DNA of 55,547 bases. It comes from Spirochaetaceae bacterium (GTDB lineage Bacteria > Spirochaetota > Spirochaetia > Treponematales > Rectinemataceae). How positions within the stretch are numbered: the first letter of the stretch is position 1; each line of letters begins with the position of its first letter. The stretch spans positions 1 to 55,547 of the forward strand of contig JAOABY010000009.1 of assembly GCA_026418115.1 (NCBI GenBank). Reading direction: 5' to 3'. This document shows positions 42,719-51,411 of this stretch, in pieces. The translations under genes were made by a program, and so were the position numbers. A model generated the notes under the pieces. That model saw only the letters and a list, made by a program, of their open reading frames with translations. It was not told where the DNA came from and ran no database searches.

Positions 42719-43264
42719 TTACTCTTCTTCACCATCATCCTGCGGCAGCGATGGCAGAGTATCCTCAAATGGCTTGTCGATCTTGATGAATCGAGGAGGA
42801 TTGCGGAATATTGCCTTCACATAATAATAGAAATCATCATGCTCGCCAAAATGCCCCTGAATATGGCCGAGCATGCAGTAACCCGCTTCTTCCAGCACCT
42901 TTTCGCCCAGGCTCCTGTATTTGGCACCTGATATCTCGAGTCTGATCACTGCAAAAGGTATTTTTCTGAGCAGTTCAGTATCGATGAGTTTCAGCATATG
43001 GTGAATGGCACTAGTTGCGTGGTAGTCGCGATCGAGCACCAGATATCGAAGGTCAAAGGTAAAATTCCTGCCTGATACTCTCTGTATGATGGCAAAGGAT
43101 GCGAGCGTCTTCCCGTCACGGAGTTCGAGGACGGTATAGGGTTCGCCAGGCGAACGTTTCCAGTCGCCGAGAATCTCTTCCATGAGATCGAGCTCGACGC
43201 CCTTGAATGCGTTCGTATTCAAGGCAATGGTCTGATATTCCCTGAAATCAAGCATGGCAAGCAT
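42719..43264 (-). CDS. GNAT-like hypothetical protein
   Basis: 181 residues. The pattern YTVLELRDGKTLASFAIIQRVSG, FTFDLRYLVLDRDYHATSAIHHMLKLIDTELL and IRLEISGAKYRSLGEKVLEEAGYCMLGHIQGHF follows the strand-helix order of GNAT acetyltransferases, but the acetyl-CoA loop R/Q-x-x-G-x-G/A is not clear. The tail is acidic. It may be catalytically divergent. Same strand as the ROK gene with a 4-base gap, so co-transcribed. Two starts (43264, 43255); the first has AAGG. Confidence 0.65.
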   Translation of the reverse strand: MLAMLDFREYQTIALNTNAFKGVELDLMEEILGDWKRSPGEPYTVLELRDGKTLASFAIIQRVSGRNFTFDLRYLVLDRDYHATSAIHHMLKLIDTELLRKIPFAVIRLEISGAKYRSLGEKVLEEAGYCMLGHIQGHFGEHDDFYYYVKAIFRNPPRFIKIDKPFEDTLPSLPQDDGEEE

Positions 43265-43301
43265 TCATGAGCCTTTTTTCTTTCACGGATTTATAGAAAA
43301 A

Positions 43302-43330
43302 AATATAGCCCACAAGCTCCTTTTTGTAAA
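43302..43330 (-). promoter_or_regulatory. Predicted promoter of the GNAT-like/ROK operon
   Basis: Minus strand: TTTACA (43330-43325), 17 bases, TATATT (43307-43302), in the AT-rich gap 43265-43440, which otherwise shows no gene. A small GC-rich hairpin lies at about 43438-43460 after the PEGA gene. Confidence 0.6.
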
Positions 43331-43499
43331 GGTATACACTTGTAAATTTTTTCTGAAACATTATAAATTTCAAAAATGTAATGTATTTTGGTAAAAATAT
43401 TCAGCAATTCCCGTCCTGTTTCGTGCAACTTCATGACAGGAGCGCTACCGCTCCCCTGTATGGGAACGGCAGCGCCCAGCAGCAATCCTGCAACCCCTC

Positions 43500-44465
43500 T
43501 CACCGAACCATGACTCCGAAGAAAGGTTCGATCACCACAGGATTCCCCAGCCTGACCTCGAACTGGGTCTCGAATCTGAAGTTCCTGAATTCGATCGCCA
43601 ACGTATGCGTGCCCGGTTCCAGTACCCCTCTGAGGGATTTCTGATACTTGTTGTCAATATAGATATCGAAATCCTTCATGTCGAGTTTGCGGCCGAACAT
43701 ATCCATGAAGCTCTGTGGCAGTCGGACCTCATATTCCACAAGCGCCGGCTGCAGTACAATCTGCAGAGTCATCGGGCCATTCACCCTGATGCGCTCTACA
43801 TAATCGCGATAGCCGGTTGCAGAGATGCGGATCGTGTAGCTGCCCGGGCTGAGGAAGCCATAGTAGGGGGTCTGCCCGACATAGCTGTCATCAATATAGA
43901 CTGCAGCTCTGATGTTATTGTTGAGATTGATCGATACGGGGAAGGTCGCCCGCAACAGACTTGCGAAGAAGGAAACCGGACCCGTCAACTGGACGGTTCG
44001 GAAATAGGAGTCATAACCAGGTGCGCGGACTTCGATCTGGTACGAACCGGCAGGGTAGGAAACCGCAAACGGAACGGTACCTGCGTATGATCCGTTGATA
44101 TAGACCTGAGCTCCAGCTACGTTTGACTGTATCTGCAGCAAGTGAGCACGGGGCGGGGGTGGTGGCGGTGGAGGTGCTGGAGGCACGGGTGTATTCCCCA
44201 GCGTCGCGATAATGGTGACAGGCGTGTTCCCCAGAACTACAGTAGTGGAAAAATCAGGGTAACCATCCATGCTGACCCTTACCTTGTACGTACCAGGTAG
44301 CAGGAGCACGGAAAAGTTGGGATTGGTGTATCCGGCCAGCTTGTCTTCAATATACACTCTGGCTCCGTGTACATTTGACTGTATGGTGAGGGCGGTTTTG
44401 GCCTGTGCCGAAAGCCCCGACACCAGCAGGCATACCAGAAGAATCAATCCAATGTATCGTTTCAT
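43500..44465 (-). CDS. Secreted PEGA-repeat protein
   Basis: 321 residues. Signal peptide MKRYIGLILLVCLLVSGLSA. Three clear PEGA-type repeats (IQSNVHGARVYIEDKLAGYT ... LPGTYKVRVSMDGY; IQSNVAGAQVYINGSYAGTVP ... PAGSYQIEVRAPGY; NNIRAAVYIDDSYVGQTPYYG ... SPGSYTIRISATGY) and a fourth, divergent unit at the C-terminus. A linker PPAPPPPPPPP separates repeats 1 and 2. PEGA proteins sit on the surface or in the periplasm and bind sugars or other proteins. GAGGAGG gives the start. Confidence 0.9.
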   Translation of the reverse strand: MKRYIGLILLVCLLVSGLSAQAKTALTIQSNVHGARVYIEDKLAGYTNPNFSVLLLPGTYKVRVSMDGYPDFSTTVVLGNTPVTIIATLGNTPVPPAPPPPPPPPRAHLLQIQSNVAGAQVYINGSYAGTVPFAVSYPAGSYQIEVRAPGYDSYFRTVQLTGPVSFFASLLRATFPVSINLNNNIRAAVYIDDSYVGQTPYYGFLSPGSYTIRISATGYRDYVERIRVNGPMTLQIVLQPALVEYEVRLPQSFMDMFGRKLDMKDFDIYIDNKYQKSLRGVLEPGTHTLAIEFRNFRFETQFEVRLGNPVVIEPFFGVMVR

Positions 44466-44670
44466 GGTTCTCTGCCTCCTCAGCAGGTGGGTTCATGGAT
44501 GAAACCCATTTCGCAGTCTTTTTGTTACACGGCTTCTCTTCAAAACTATAACGGCAGAGGATGAATTTTGCATGATCTGATGTTTCTGTATCTTTCGAGA
44601 TGCGATATTGTTTTCTAATTGTGTCATGGTTATTCATGCTGGCGACTCTGCCGGCAGGGAGGAACAGGAA

Positions 44671-45255
44671 ATGAAGAAGAACATGATACTGGCCTTGCTT
44701 GTCGCAATGCTCGCTATCATGCCTGCAGCGGCTGAGTTCGGCCTGGGTGGTTCGCTGTCTGGCCTGTATTCACCCGCAGCAACCATGGAAGAGATGCTGG
44801 CACGTCTTCTGAGTGGCGATGGTATCTTTCATGGCATGTTTGTGGAGATCGGAGGAAAGTATACTACCTTCGGTGCATCCTTTGCCTGGTCAAACTTGCT
44901 TCCTGGTATTGGTGGCAATCCCTTCAGAGATGCGGATCGCATGATGTATATCCAGGGGCATCTGGTTGGCTATAAAGCGATGCTGGATCCTTTTATCGAA
45001 GTGGGGTTCGGCAGACTGACAAGAGACTATGCGAACTATATCGATGATCCCGACCCATTCCAGCCTCTCACCGCGACGCGATATCTGGCAGGAGGTGGCG
45101 GGCTTGGCCTGACGGCCGGCAGGCTGAATATTTTTACCAAGATTCTCTATCTGGTTCCTGCTGGCCAAGTCACTGGCTGGAATGGCTATCCGCTGGAGCC
45201 ATACATGACTGCTCCAACGCTGAAAGTCTTGGCAGGAGCGAAGCTTGTCTTCTAG
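44671..45255 (+). CDS. Small secreted beta-barrel-like protein
   Basis: 194 residues. MKKNMILALLVAMLAIMPAAA is a signal peptide. The rest is Gly- and aromatic-rich strands (EIGGKYTTFGASFAWSNL, GHLVGYKAMLDPFIEVGFGRL, LTAGRLNIFTKILYLV) ending TLKVLAGAKLVF with a terminal Phe, an outer-membrane barrel sign. No family recognised. Start at 44671 after AGGA; a longer upstream frame lacks a ribosome site. Confidence 0.75.
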   Translation: MKKNMILALLVAMLAIMPAAAEFGLGGSLSGLYSPAATMEEMLARLLSGDGIFHGMFVEIGGKYTTFGASFAWSNLLPGIGGNPFRDADRMMYIQGHLVGYKAMLDPFIEVGFGRLTRDYANYIDDPDPFQPLTATRYLAGGGGLGLTAGRLNIFTKILYLVPAGQVTGWNGYPLEPYMTAPTLKVLAGAKLVF

Positions 45256-45285
45256 CGGAACGGATTGGGTCAGCATCATGCCTGC

Positions 45286-45319
45286 AAGGGGTTCCCGTGA
45301 GGGAGCCCCTTTGCTTTTT
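45286..45319 (+). terminator. Intrinsic terminator of the small barrel gene
   Basis: AAGGGG-TCCC-GTGA-GGGA-CCCCTT stem with one mismatch, then TGCTTTTT. Confidence 0.85.
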
Positions 45320-45391
45320 CAATGAACATTCTATCGGCAGTATTGTCTGGCCCCCTGGCTGTCCCATATCACAGAATGGTATTCCAATCTT

Positions 45392-45409
45392 GCATATTTA
45401 TTCATATGC
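45392..45409. promoter_or_regulatory. Palindromic operator candidate upstream of the lysine operon
   Basis: GCATAT (45392-45397) and ATATGC (45404-45409), perfect arms with a 6-base spacer, about 80 bases before the predicted transcription start, a position fitting an activator. Confidence 0.45.
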
Positions 45410-45441
45410 TCTTGCCTTGCAAACAATTACATTTCTTCTGT

Positions 45442-45470
45442 TGACGAGCTGACAAACCCGTGTGATGATA
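45442..45470 (+). promoter_or_regulatory. Predicted promoter of the lysine fermentation operon
   Basis: TTGACG (45442-45447), 17 bases, GATGAT (45465-45470). Weak -10, consistent with need for an activator. Confidence 0.5.
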
Positions 45471-45489
45471 GAGCCGGAGGTACGCAACC

Positions 45490-46530
45490 ATGCCAATGGG
45501 TGATAAATATGGTACACACCGCGTCATTGAACCGGTTGGCGTCATGCCGCAGACAGCGCTCAAACTTGACAATGACATGTCGAAACTCTATGACAACGAA
45601 ATTCTCGTTGATGTCATTGCGCTGAACATCGATTCAGCCAGCTTCACCCAGATCGAGGAGGAAGCCGGCGGCGATGAGGAAAAGATAAAGGCCATCATCA
45701 TGAACATTGTTGGCACACGGGGCAAGCAGCAGAATCCCGTGACAGGCTCCGGCGGCATGTTCATTGGCCGTGTGGCCAAAATTGGCCCGGCGCTTGCACA
45801 CCGTGATCTCAAGGTCGGTGACAAGATCGCAAGCCTTGTCTCTCTTTCCCTGACCCCGCTCAAGATTGAGCGAATTCTGGCGGTGCACAAGGACATCGAC
45901 CGTGTGGAAATCGTTGGTCAGGCCATCCTCTTTGAGTCTGGCATCTATGCCAAGCTGCCTGATGACATGGATGAGCGCCTTGCGCTGGCGGCACTCGATG
46001 TTGCCGGCGCTCCCGCACAGACTGCCAAGCTGGTGAAGCCGGGTGATTCCGTCCTTGTTCTTGGAGCTGGTGGCAAGTCCGGCCTTCTCTGCTGCTATGA
46101 GGCCATGAAGCGCGTCGGACCGACCGGCCGTGTGGTGGCCAATATCCATTCGGAACGCTCCCGCGCCTACATCGAGGAAATGGGCCTGGCACATGAAATT
46201 GTTGTAGGCGATGCCACCAAGCCGGTGGAACTCCTCCACAAGGTGCTCTCGGCCAACAAGGGCCGCGAATACGATATTGCCATCAATTGCGTGAATATCC
46301 AGGGATGCGAGATGGCATCCATCCTTCCTGTCCGTGATGGCGGGCTCGTCTATTTCTTCTCCATGGCGACCAGCTTTACCCGTGCAGCCCTTGGTGCCGA
46401 AGGCATCGGCAAGGATGTCACCATGATCATCGGCAACGGCTACACAAAGGATCACGCGGAAATTACGCTCTGGGAGCTGCGCGAGAATCCCAAACTCCGC
46501 GCATTCTTCGAACAGCATTACGTGAAATGA
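45490..46530 (+). CDS. kdd: L-erythro-3,5-diaminohexanoate dehydrogenase
   Basis: 346 residues. YGTHRVIEPVGVMPQTALKLDN opens the family; GSVLVLGAGGKSG-type Rossmann motif (SVLVLGAGGKSGLLCCYEAMKRVG, ~190-213) binds NAD; the C-terminal YFFSMATSFTRAALGAEG is typical. It oxidises 3,5-diaminohexanoate to 3-keto-5-aminohexanoate. GGAGGT ribosome site. First gene of the operon. Confidence 0.95.
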   Translation: MPMGDKYGTHRVIEPVGVMPQTALKLDNDMSKLYDNEILVDVIALNIDSASFTQIEEEAGGDEEKIKAIIMNIVGTRGKQQNPVTGSGGMFIGRVAKIGPALAHRDLKVGDKIASLVSLSLTPLKIERILAVHKDIDRVEIVGQAILFESGIYAKLPDDMDERLALAALDVAGAPAQTAKLVKPGDSVLVLGAGGKSGLLCCYEAMKRVGPTGRVVANIHSERSRAYIEEMGLAHEIVVGDATKPVELLHKVLSANKGREYDIAINCVNIQGCEMASILPVRDGGLVYFFSMATSFTRAALGAEGIGKDVTMIIGNGYTKDHAEITLWELRENPKLRAFFEQHYVK

Positions 46531-46536
46531 GCCAGA

Positions 46537-46558
46537 GGGGCTCTCCTGCGGGAGCCCC
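46537..46558 (+). other. Intercistronic hairpin kdd-kce
   Basis: GGGGCTC...GAGCCCC stem right after kdd, with no T run. Probably slows or protects the transcript rather than ending it. Confidence 0.4.
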
Positions 46559-46594
46559 GTTCCCCCGCCGACAGGCTTTGTACAAGGAGGCAGC

Positions 46595-47416
46595 ATGAGC
46601 CAGAAACTCGTCATTACCTGTGCCTGCACAGGTGCCGAAACCACAAAAGCCCAGCAGCCTGCGCTGCCCATCACACCCGAAGAAATCGCGGATGCAGCCT
46701 ATGATGCATGGAGAGCCGGCGCTGCCATTCTGCATCTCCATGTACGCGATGCCGAAGGAAAGCCAACCATGGATACGGAGGTATTCCGGCGCACCATGGA
46801 GCTGATCCGGCGCAAGTGCGATATTGTGATCGAGATCACCACCGGTGGTGCAGTGGGGGATACCCCGGAAGCCCGGCTTGCTCCGCTGGTTGCATTGGAG
46901 CCTGAAATGGCCAGTCTCGATTGCGGCACGGTGAACTTCGGCAATGATTACATCGTCAATACGCTGCCCATCATGCGGCAGTTTGCCCAGGCCTTCAGGG
47001 ACCATGGTGTCCGCCCCACACTGGAATGTTTCGACCTCGGACATGTCCATGCATCGAAAATACTCATTGAAGAAGGACTCATCGCGCCTCCCTATCACTA
47101 CGGTTTTGTGCTGAATGTGCCGGGAAGTGTACCCTATTCTCCTGAAGCTCTGCTGGAGTTCCGGCATGCCATGCCCCAGGGGGCTTTCTTTACCGTCATG
47201 GGCATTGGGAGGGCTTCGCTTCCTGCACAGTATGGTGCAATTGCTACTGGCGGCTGGATCCGGGTCGGCTTCGAGGACAATGTCTACTACGCCAAAGGCC
47301 GTCTGGCCACTTCCAATGCGGAGCTCGTAGAACGGGCCGCGCGTATCGCCAGGGAAGCACAGCTCGAAATCGCAACACCCGACGATGTCCGTGCAATGCT
47401 CAAGCTCAGGAGATAA
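46595..47416 (+). CDS. kce: 3-keto-5-aminohexanoate cleavage enzyme
   Basis: 273 residues of the BKACE family. Zinc ligands His47 and His49 in ILHLHVRD, the Glu at 15 in CTGAE, SLDCGTVNFG, and ECFDLGHVHA are as in Kce. It condenses acetyl-CoA with 3-keto-5-aminohexanoate to give 3-aminobutyryl-CoA and acetoacetate. CAAGGAGG ribosome site. Confidence 0.95.
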   Translation: MSQKLVITCACTGAETTKAQQPALPITPEEIADAAYDAWRAGAAILHLHVRDAEGKPTMDTEVFRRTMELIRRKCDIVIEITTGGAVGDTPEARLAPLVALEPEMASLDCGTVNFGNDYIVNTLPIMRQFAQAFRDHGVRPTLECFDLGHVHASKILIEEGLIAPPYHYGFVLNVPGSVPYSPEALLEFRHAMPQGAFFTVMGIGRASLPAQYGAIATGGWIRVGFEDNVYYAKGRLATSNAELVERAARIAREAQLEIATPDDVRAMLKLRR

Positions 47417-47418
47417 TC

Positions 47419-48705
47419 ATGCATGAATACCCTTCCTTCGACTGGAGAAGGATTCCTCTCTACAGCAACGTCACGCCAGAGCAGTGGTATGACTGGCACT
47501 GGCAGATGTCCCATGCCATCCGTGACATTCCCACGCTGGAACAGGTGGTACCGCTGAGTGAACAGGAAAAGCATGACATAGGCGAAGTGCTCAAGATCTT
47601 CCGGATGGCGATCACGCCGTACTATGCATCGCTGATAGATCCGGTGAATCCCGCCTGCCCGGTACGCCTGCAGGCTATTCCGCGTATCCAGGAAACCCAT
47701 TTCCTTGCCTCAGATCAGGCCGATCCTCTCCATGAGGATGTCGACTCGCCTGTGCCTGGTCTCACCCATCGCTATCCCGACAGAGTGCTGCTCCTTGTCA
47801 CCAACATCTGCTCGATGAACTGCCGCCACTGCACGCGCAGACGCTTCGTTGGCCATGAAGATGTCCACCTTGATGAGCAGCGCATCAGTGCTGCAATCGA
47901 TTATATACGCCGCACGCCTGTCGTCCGCGACGTGCTCATTTCTGGTGGCGATCCCCTGGTGCTCTCGACAGAGAGGCTCGAGCGCATCATCTCGGAAATA
48001 CGTGCGATTCCGCATGTAGAGATTATCCGCATTGGGACGAGGACGCCTGTCGTGATGCCGATGCGCATCACCGATGAGCTCGTCGAAATGCTGAAGAAGT
48101 ATCATCCGATCTATATCAATACCCACTTCAATCACCCCAAGGAAATCACGAAAGAAGCACGGGAAGCCTGTGAGAAGCTGGCCAATGTCGGCATTCCCCT
48201 GGGCAACCAGAGCGTGCTGCTCAGAGATGTCAACGACTGCCCGGTGCTGATGAAGAAGCTGGTACAGAAACTGCTCACCATCAGAGTCAAGCCATACTAT
48301 ATCTACCAGTGTGATCTTTCTCTGGGCATTTCCCATTTCAGAACCACGGTGTCCAAGGGTATCGAGATCATTGAGAATCTCCGAGGCCATACCAGTGGGC
48401 TTGCGGTGCCTACCTTCGTCATCGATGCTCCCGGAGGCGGCGGCAAGATTCCTGTCATGCCGGACTATCTCATTACCTCGAATGAAAAACGAGTCATCCT
48501 CCGCAATTACGAAGGTGTCATTACAACCTATGATGAGCCGGAAACCTACAAGGAAGACTGCGGAATGTGCAGGATATGCAAGGATGAGCCCTGGCTGGAG
48601 CCAAGCTGCGGTGTAGCGCGTCTGCTCAGCGGCCAGGAGCGGGTGCTGGAACCGAAGAATCTGGCACGGGCAGTCAGATCGGCCCATCACGAATCCGGTA
48701 CCTGA
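47419..48705 (+). CDS. kamA: Lysine 2,3-aminomutase
   Basis: 428 residues. Radical SAM ligands Cys131, Cys135, Cys138 (CSMNCRHC); PLP lysine Lys343 in DAPGGGGKIPVMPDY; substrate region GDPLVLSTERLE and THFNHPKEIT. It converts L-lysine to beta-lysine, the pathway's first step. The C-terminus has a further Cys-rich stretch (CGMCRIC) as in other KamA. AGGAGA before the ATG, 2 bases after kce. Confidence 0.97.
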   Translation: MHEYPSFDWRRIPLYSNVTPEQWYDWHWQMSHAIRDIPTLEQVVPLSEQEKHDIGEVLKIFRMAITPYYASLIDPVNPACPVRLQAIPRIQETHFLASDQADPLHEDVDSPVPGLTHRYPDRVLLLVTNICSMNCRHCTRRRFVGHEDVHLDEQRISAAIDYIRRTPVVRDVLISGGDPLVLSTERLERIISEIRAIPHVEIIRIGTRTPVVMPMRITDELVEMLKKYHPIYINTHFNHPKEITKEAREACEKLANVGIPLGNQSVLLRDVNDCPVLMKKLVQKLLTIRVKPYYIYQCDLSLGISHFRTTVSKGIEIIENLRGHTSGLAVPTFVIDAPGGGGKIPVMPDYLITSNEKRVILRNYEGVITTYDEPETYKEDCGMCRICKDEPWLEPSCGVARLLSGQERVLEPKNLARAVRSAHHESGT

Positions 48706-48709
48706 AGCC

Positions 48710-49648
48710 ATGCTGCCTGCTTCGGACTGGTTTGCCCGGCGCATCAGTCTGGTGACGGGGCTTGGCAGCGGAAGCGGCAAGACAACCTTCACCAAGGCAG
48801 CGCTCGCCTCTCTCCACAGGGCGGGGGAGCGCTGCATCATCATCAGCGCTGGTTTTGAAGGAGGAACAGATCCTGTCAACGGAGTCTCTCGTGTGCCTGT
48901 ATTCCAGGTAGAGGGAGGAGATGTCTTTCTGACGGCGGCAAGGCTACTCCCGCTTCTTGATTGTGCCCCTGTGATCATGGACGTGCCTTCCCGCACGCAG
49001 ACGCTCGCAGATGAAAGCCAGCAGGCGCGGCCTCCGCGGGGCATGAGCGCGCTCGGTCCGCTCGTAATGGTCAGGGCAGGAAGAGAGGGCGTTGCGCTTC
49101 TGGCTGGACCCTCCCGCAATGATGATCTGCCTCGAATCATTCAGAGAGCACGCGAGCTTTCCGGGATTTCGACTGTCCTGGTTGATGGATCTCTGGACAG
49201 GATTTCGCAGATTTCCGCGCTGCCCGAAGCGACACTGTTCTGCAGCGTGATGGCAGACAAGGCAGGCTGGCAACGGGCCGTACACCGCATGACTGTGTTC
49301 CATGCGCTGGTGACGCTCCCGGTCTGGCAGCAGCAGGCAGCAGCGATGGAAGCTTCAGTGGAACTCCCCGGTCTGCTGACATCCGAGCTGTACGGCAGTA
49401 TTGCAGCAAATCGCGTGGCAGTGGTAGTCGATGACATGGCGCATGTATTTCTCTCTGATCAGGAAGTGCTTGCTCTGGCATCACAGCGAAGACTCCACGT
49501 AAGACGAAAAGTTACCTTTGGAGGTTTCTGCGTAGTGTTGCGCGATGTGGATGGTATCAGATTCAGGCAGGCACTCCGCCCAGACGTAGATGCTGCGGTG
49601 TGCTGCTGGAATCCCTATGTTCATGAAACACCTGGAGTGGCGGCATGA
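48710..49648 (+). CDS. kamB: Lysine 5,6-aminomutase reactivase subunit KamB
   Basis: 312 residues. P-loop LGSGSGKTT near the N-terminus (~residues 18-26), then a nucleotide-binding-like core (GPLVMVRAGREGVALLAGP, TVLVDGSLDRISQISALPEATLFCSV). Position between kamA and the MutS-like kamC is that of kamB in clostridial lysine clusters, where KamB and KamC together restore the B12-dependent mutase. Low similarity between species; assignment rests on size, P-loop and synteny. Gap of four bases to kamA, ATGA overlap with kamC. Confidence 0.85.
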   Translation: MLPASDWFARRISLVTGLGSGSGKTTFTKAALASLHRAGERCIIISAGFEGGTDPVNGVSRVPVFQVEGGDVFLTAARLLPLLDCAPVIMDVPSRTQTLADESQQARPPRGMSALGPLVMVRAGREGVALLAGPSRNDDLPRIIQRARELSGISTVLVDGSLDRISQISALPEATLFCSVMADKAGWQRAVHRMTVFHALVTLPVWQQQAAAMEASVELPGLLTSELYGSIAANRVAVVVDDMAHVFLSDQEVLALASQRRLHVRRKVTFGGFCVVLRDVDGIRFRQALRPDVDAAVCCWNPYVHETPGVAA

Positions 49649-51411
49649 CATTCGTCGGAAATCAGATACCTCGGCATGTCCTCGATTTTGCACGTGTCTC
49701 CGAGTTTCTCGGTTTGCTGCAGCCACTCACTCCCTACGGGCGCGACATCCTGGACTCGACGGGGTTCATCGAGAATGGGGCGACGCTGGAACGTCTGTAT
49801 GATGATATTGAGGCAGCCGGGCGAGCGGTGAGAACCCTGCAATCGAAGGGGACGGCATTTGAAAGGGTATGCTGGCATCTTGGAAGGATGCCAAGGCTCC
49901 CCTCAATCGGGGATGCTGACTCCTGGGGGCTCATGGAGCTCTTTCTGGTGAAGAAGTTCCTGGCACACTGCAAAGCTGCAGGCAGTCTGCTGGATGATGC
50001 GACAGTTCACTATTTCGGACTCGATTTTGCTTGTGAAGGCCTGCTTGCACATCTTGCCGCCGGCAATGCGGATGCCGAGTCATTTGCCATAACGGAACGC
50101 CATGAACCAAGGCTCGCTGCCATACGAACCAGACTCAGCGAGCTGACAGCACAGGCCAAGACCTACAGGAAGAATCTGGAAAGCAGGGTGCGCGACTCTC
50201 ATGGACTGGAATTCATGGGCAGAGAATTTCTTCTGGTTACCCATGAAAAAGGCCTTGCCCTGGCGCGCGTCTGCAGCGAACCCGATGCTCCCAGGATCGA
50301 AGTTGAGCCATATGATGAGCGATACGTAAAGATACGCCTGCTTCCTGATGCTGATCTGCTTACGCTAGAGGAAGAACGACGTGCCGCACGTGAAATGGAG
50401 CGAACCCTCGAGGAAATAGTGATCAGGCGTCTGGCGCAGGAGACCGCATCGTGCAGCGAGCAGATCGAACGCGCTGTTCAGGCGATCGGTCGCTTCGACG
50501 CAGCGCTGGCCCGGTGGACGCTGGCCAATTCCTGGCACATGACAAGACCGCAGCTCGGCAGAGCCGAGTGGAGCTGCAGGGGAGGCCGGCTTGTGCCGCT
50601 TGCATTGGAATGTCAGGAACGGGGATTTGCATACGTGCCCCTGGATCTGGAACTGGACAAGCCGGTGGCGCTTCTGACAGGTTCAAACATGGGAGGCAAG
50701 ACCTGCGTCCTGCAGACCGTGCTGTTCCTCCAGGTACTCGCACAGACAGGCAATTTTGTGCCGGCAGACAGCCTGCAAGCCCCTCTGTGCGCCTGGGTTG
50801 ATGTGGTGGGCTCCGAAATCGACAGTAATGGTGCACGACGGGGACTTTCATCCTTTGGCTATGAGATTCACCGCCTGACGCAGGTACTCAGGCGTGCACG
50901 ATCACAGCCCGGCATCGTGGTATTTGATGAATTTGCCCAGACCACCAGTGGAGAGGAAGGCAAGGCGATCATGCAGGCAGTCTCTGAACATCTTGCGCGC
51001 TACCATGCTGTCCGGGCTCTGTTTGCCACCCATCTGGCCTGCGATTTCCGCCACCCGTACATCCGGCACTTCCGGATGGCTGGTTTGAATAGAGAAGCTG
51101 CCCGGGCAGCACTTGCTTCCGGAGAAAACAGTGCCGATGATACTCAGCGGGGAGTACTGTCATCCAGCAGTCCTGCAGAAGGCAGCGATGCAGCTGACGG
51201 TACTGCGCCTGCGACCGAAAAAGACCTGACGGAAAGACTCCGTGCCATCAACGCCATGATGCAATACCGAGTGATTCCGGCGGAACTGAGTCAGGACATC
51301 CTCCGTTCCGATGCAATAATGATTGCGGAACTGCTGGGACTCGATCGTCCGGTCATCGACCGGGCAAGAGCTTTGCTGGAAGGAGAACGACAATCATGCG
51401 ATCCAAGCTGA
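49645..51411 (+). CDS. kamC: Lysine 5,6-aminomutase reactivase ATPase KamC (MutS-like)
   Basis: 588 residues. N-terminal and central helical parts as in MutS core (~60-320), then the MutS ATPase: Walker A LTGSNMGGKTCVLQT, DVVGSEIDSNGARRGLSSFGYEIHRL (signature loop), Walker B GIVVFDEFAQTTSGEEG and the His of LFATHLACDF. No mismatch-recognition domain. Part of the lysine operon, hence a reactivase rather than DNA repair. Overlaps kamD by 16 bases. Confidence 0.93.
   Translation: MTFVGNQIPRHVLDFARVSEFLGLLQPLTPYGRDILDSTGFIENGATLERLYDDIEAAGRAVRTLQSKGTAFERVCWHLGRMPRLPSIGDADSWGLMELFLVKKFLAHCKAAGSLLDDATVHYFGLDFACEGLLAHLAAGNADAESFAITERHEPRLAAIRTRLSELTAQAKTYRKNLESRVRDSHGLEFMGREFLLVTHEKGLALARVCSEPDAPRIEVEPYDERYVKIRLLPDADLLTLEEERRAAREMERTLEEIVIRRLAQETASCSEQIERAVQAIGRFDAALARWTLANSWHMTRPQLGRAEWSCRGGRLVPLALECQERGFAYVPLDLELDKPVALLTGSNMGGKTCVLQTVLFLQVLAQTGNFVPADSLQAPLCAWVDVVGSEIDSNGARRGLSSFGYEIHRLTQVLRRARSQPGIVVFDEFAQTTSGEEGKAIMQAVSEHLARYHAVRALFATHLACDFRHPYIRHFRMAGLNREAARAALASGENSADDTQRGVLSSSSPAEGSDAADGTAPATEKDLTERLRAINAMMQYRVIPAELSQDILRSDAIMIAELLGLDRPVIDRARALLEGERQSCDPS

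Noticed and set aside
45634-46674. Minus-strand frame of 346 codons
   Set aside because: Shadow of kdd and the start of kce.
49645-51411. DNA mismatch repair MutS
   Set aside because: Only the ATPase and core parts are present, without the mismatch domain, and the gene is locked in the lysine operon, matching KamC.
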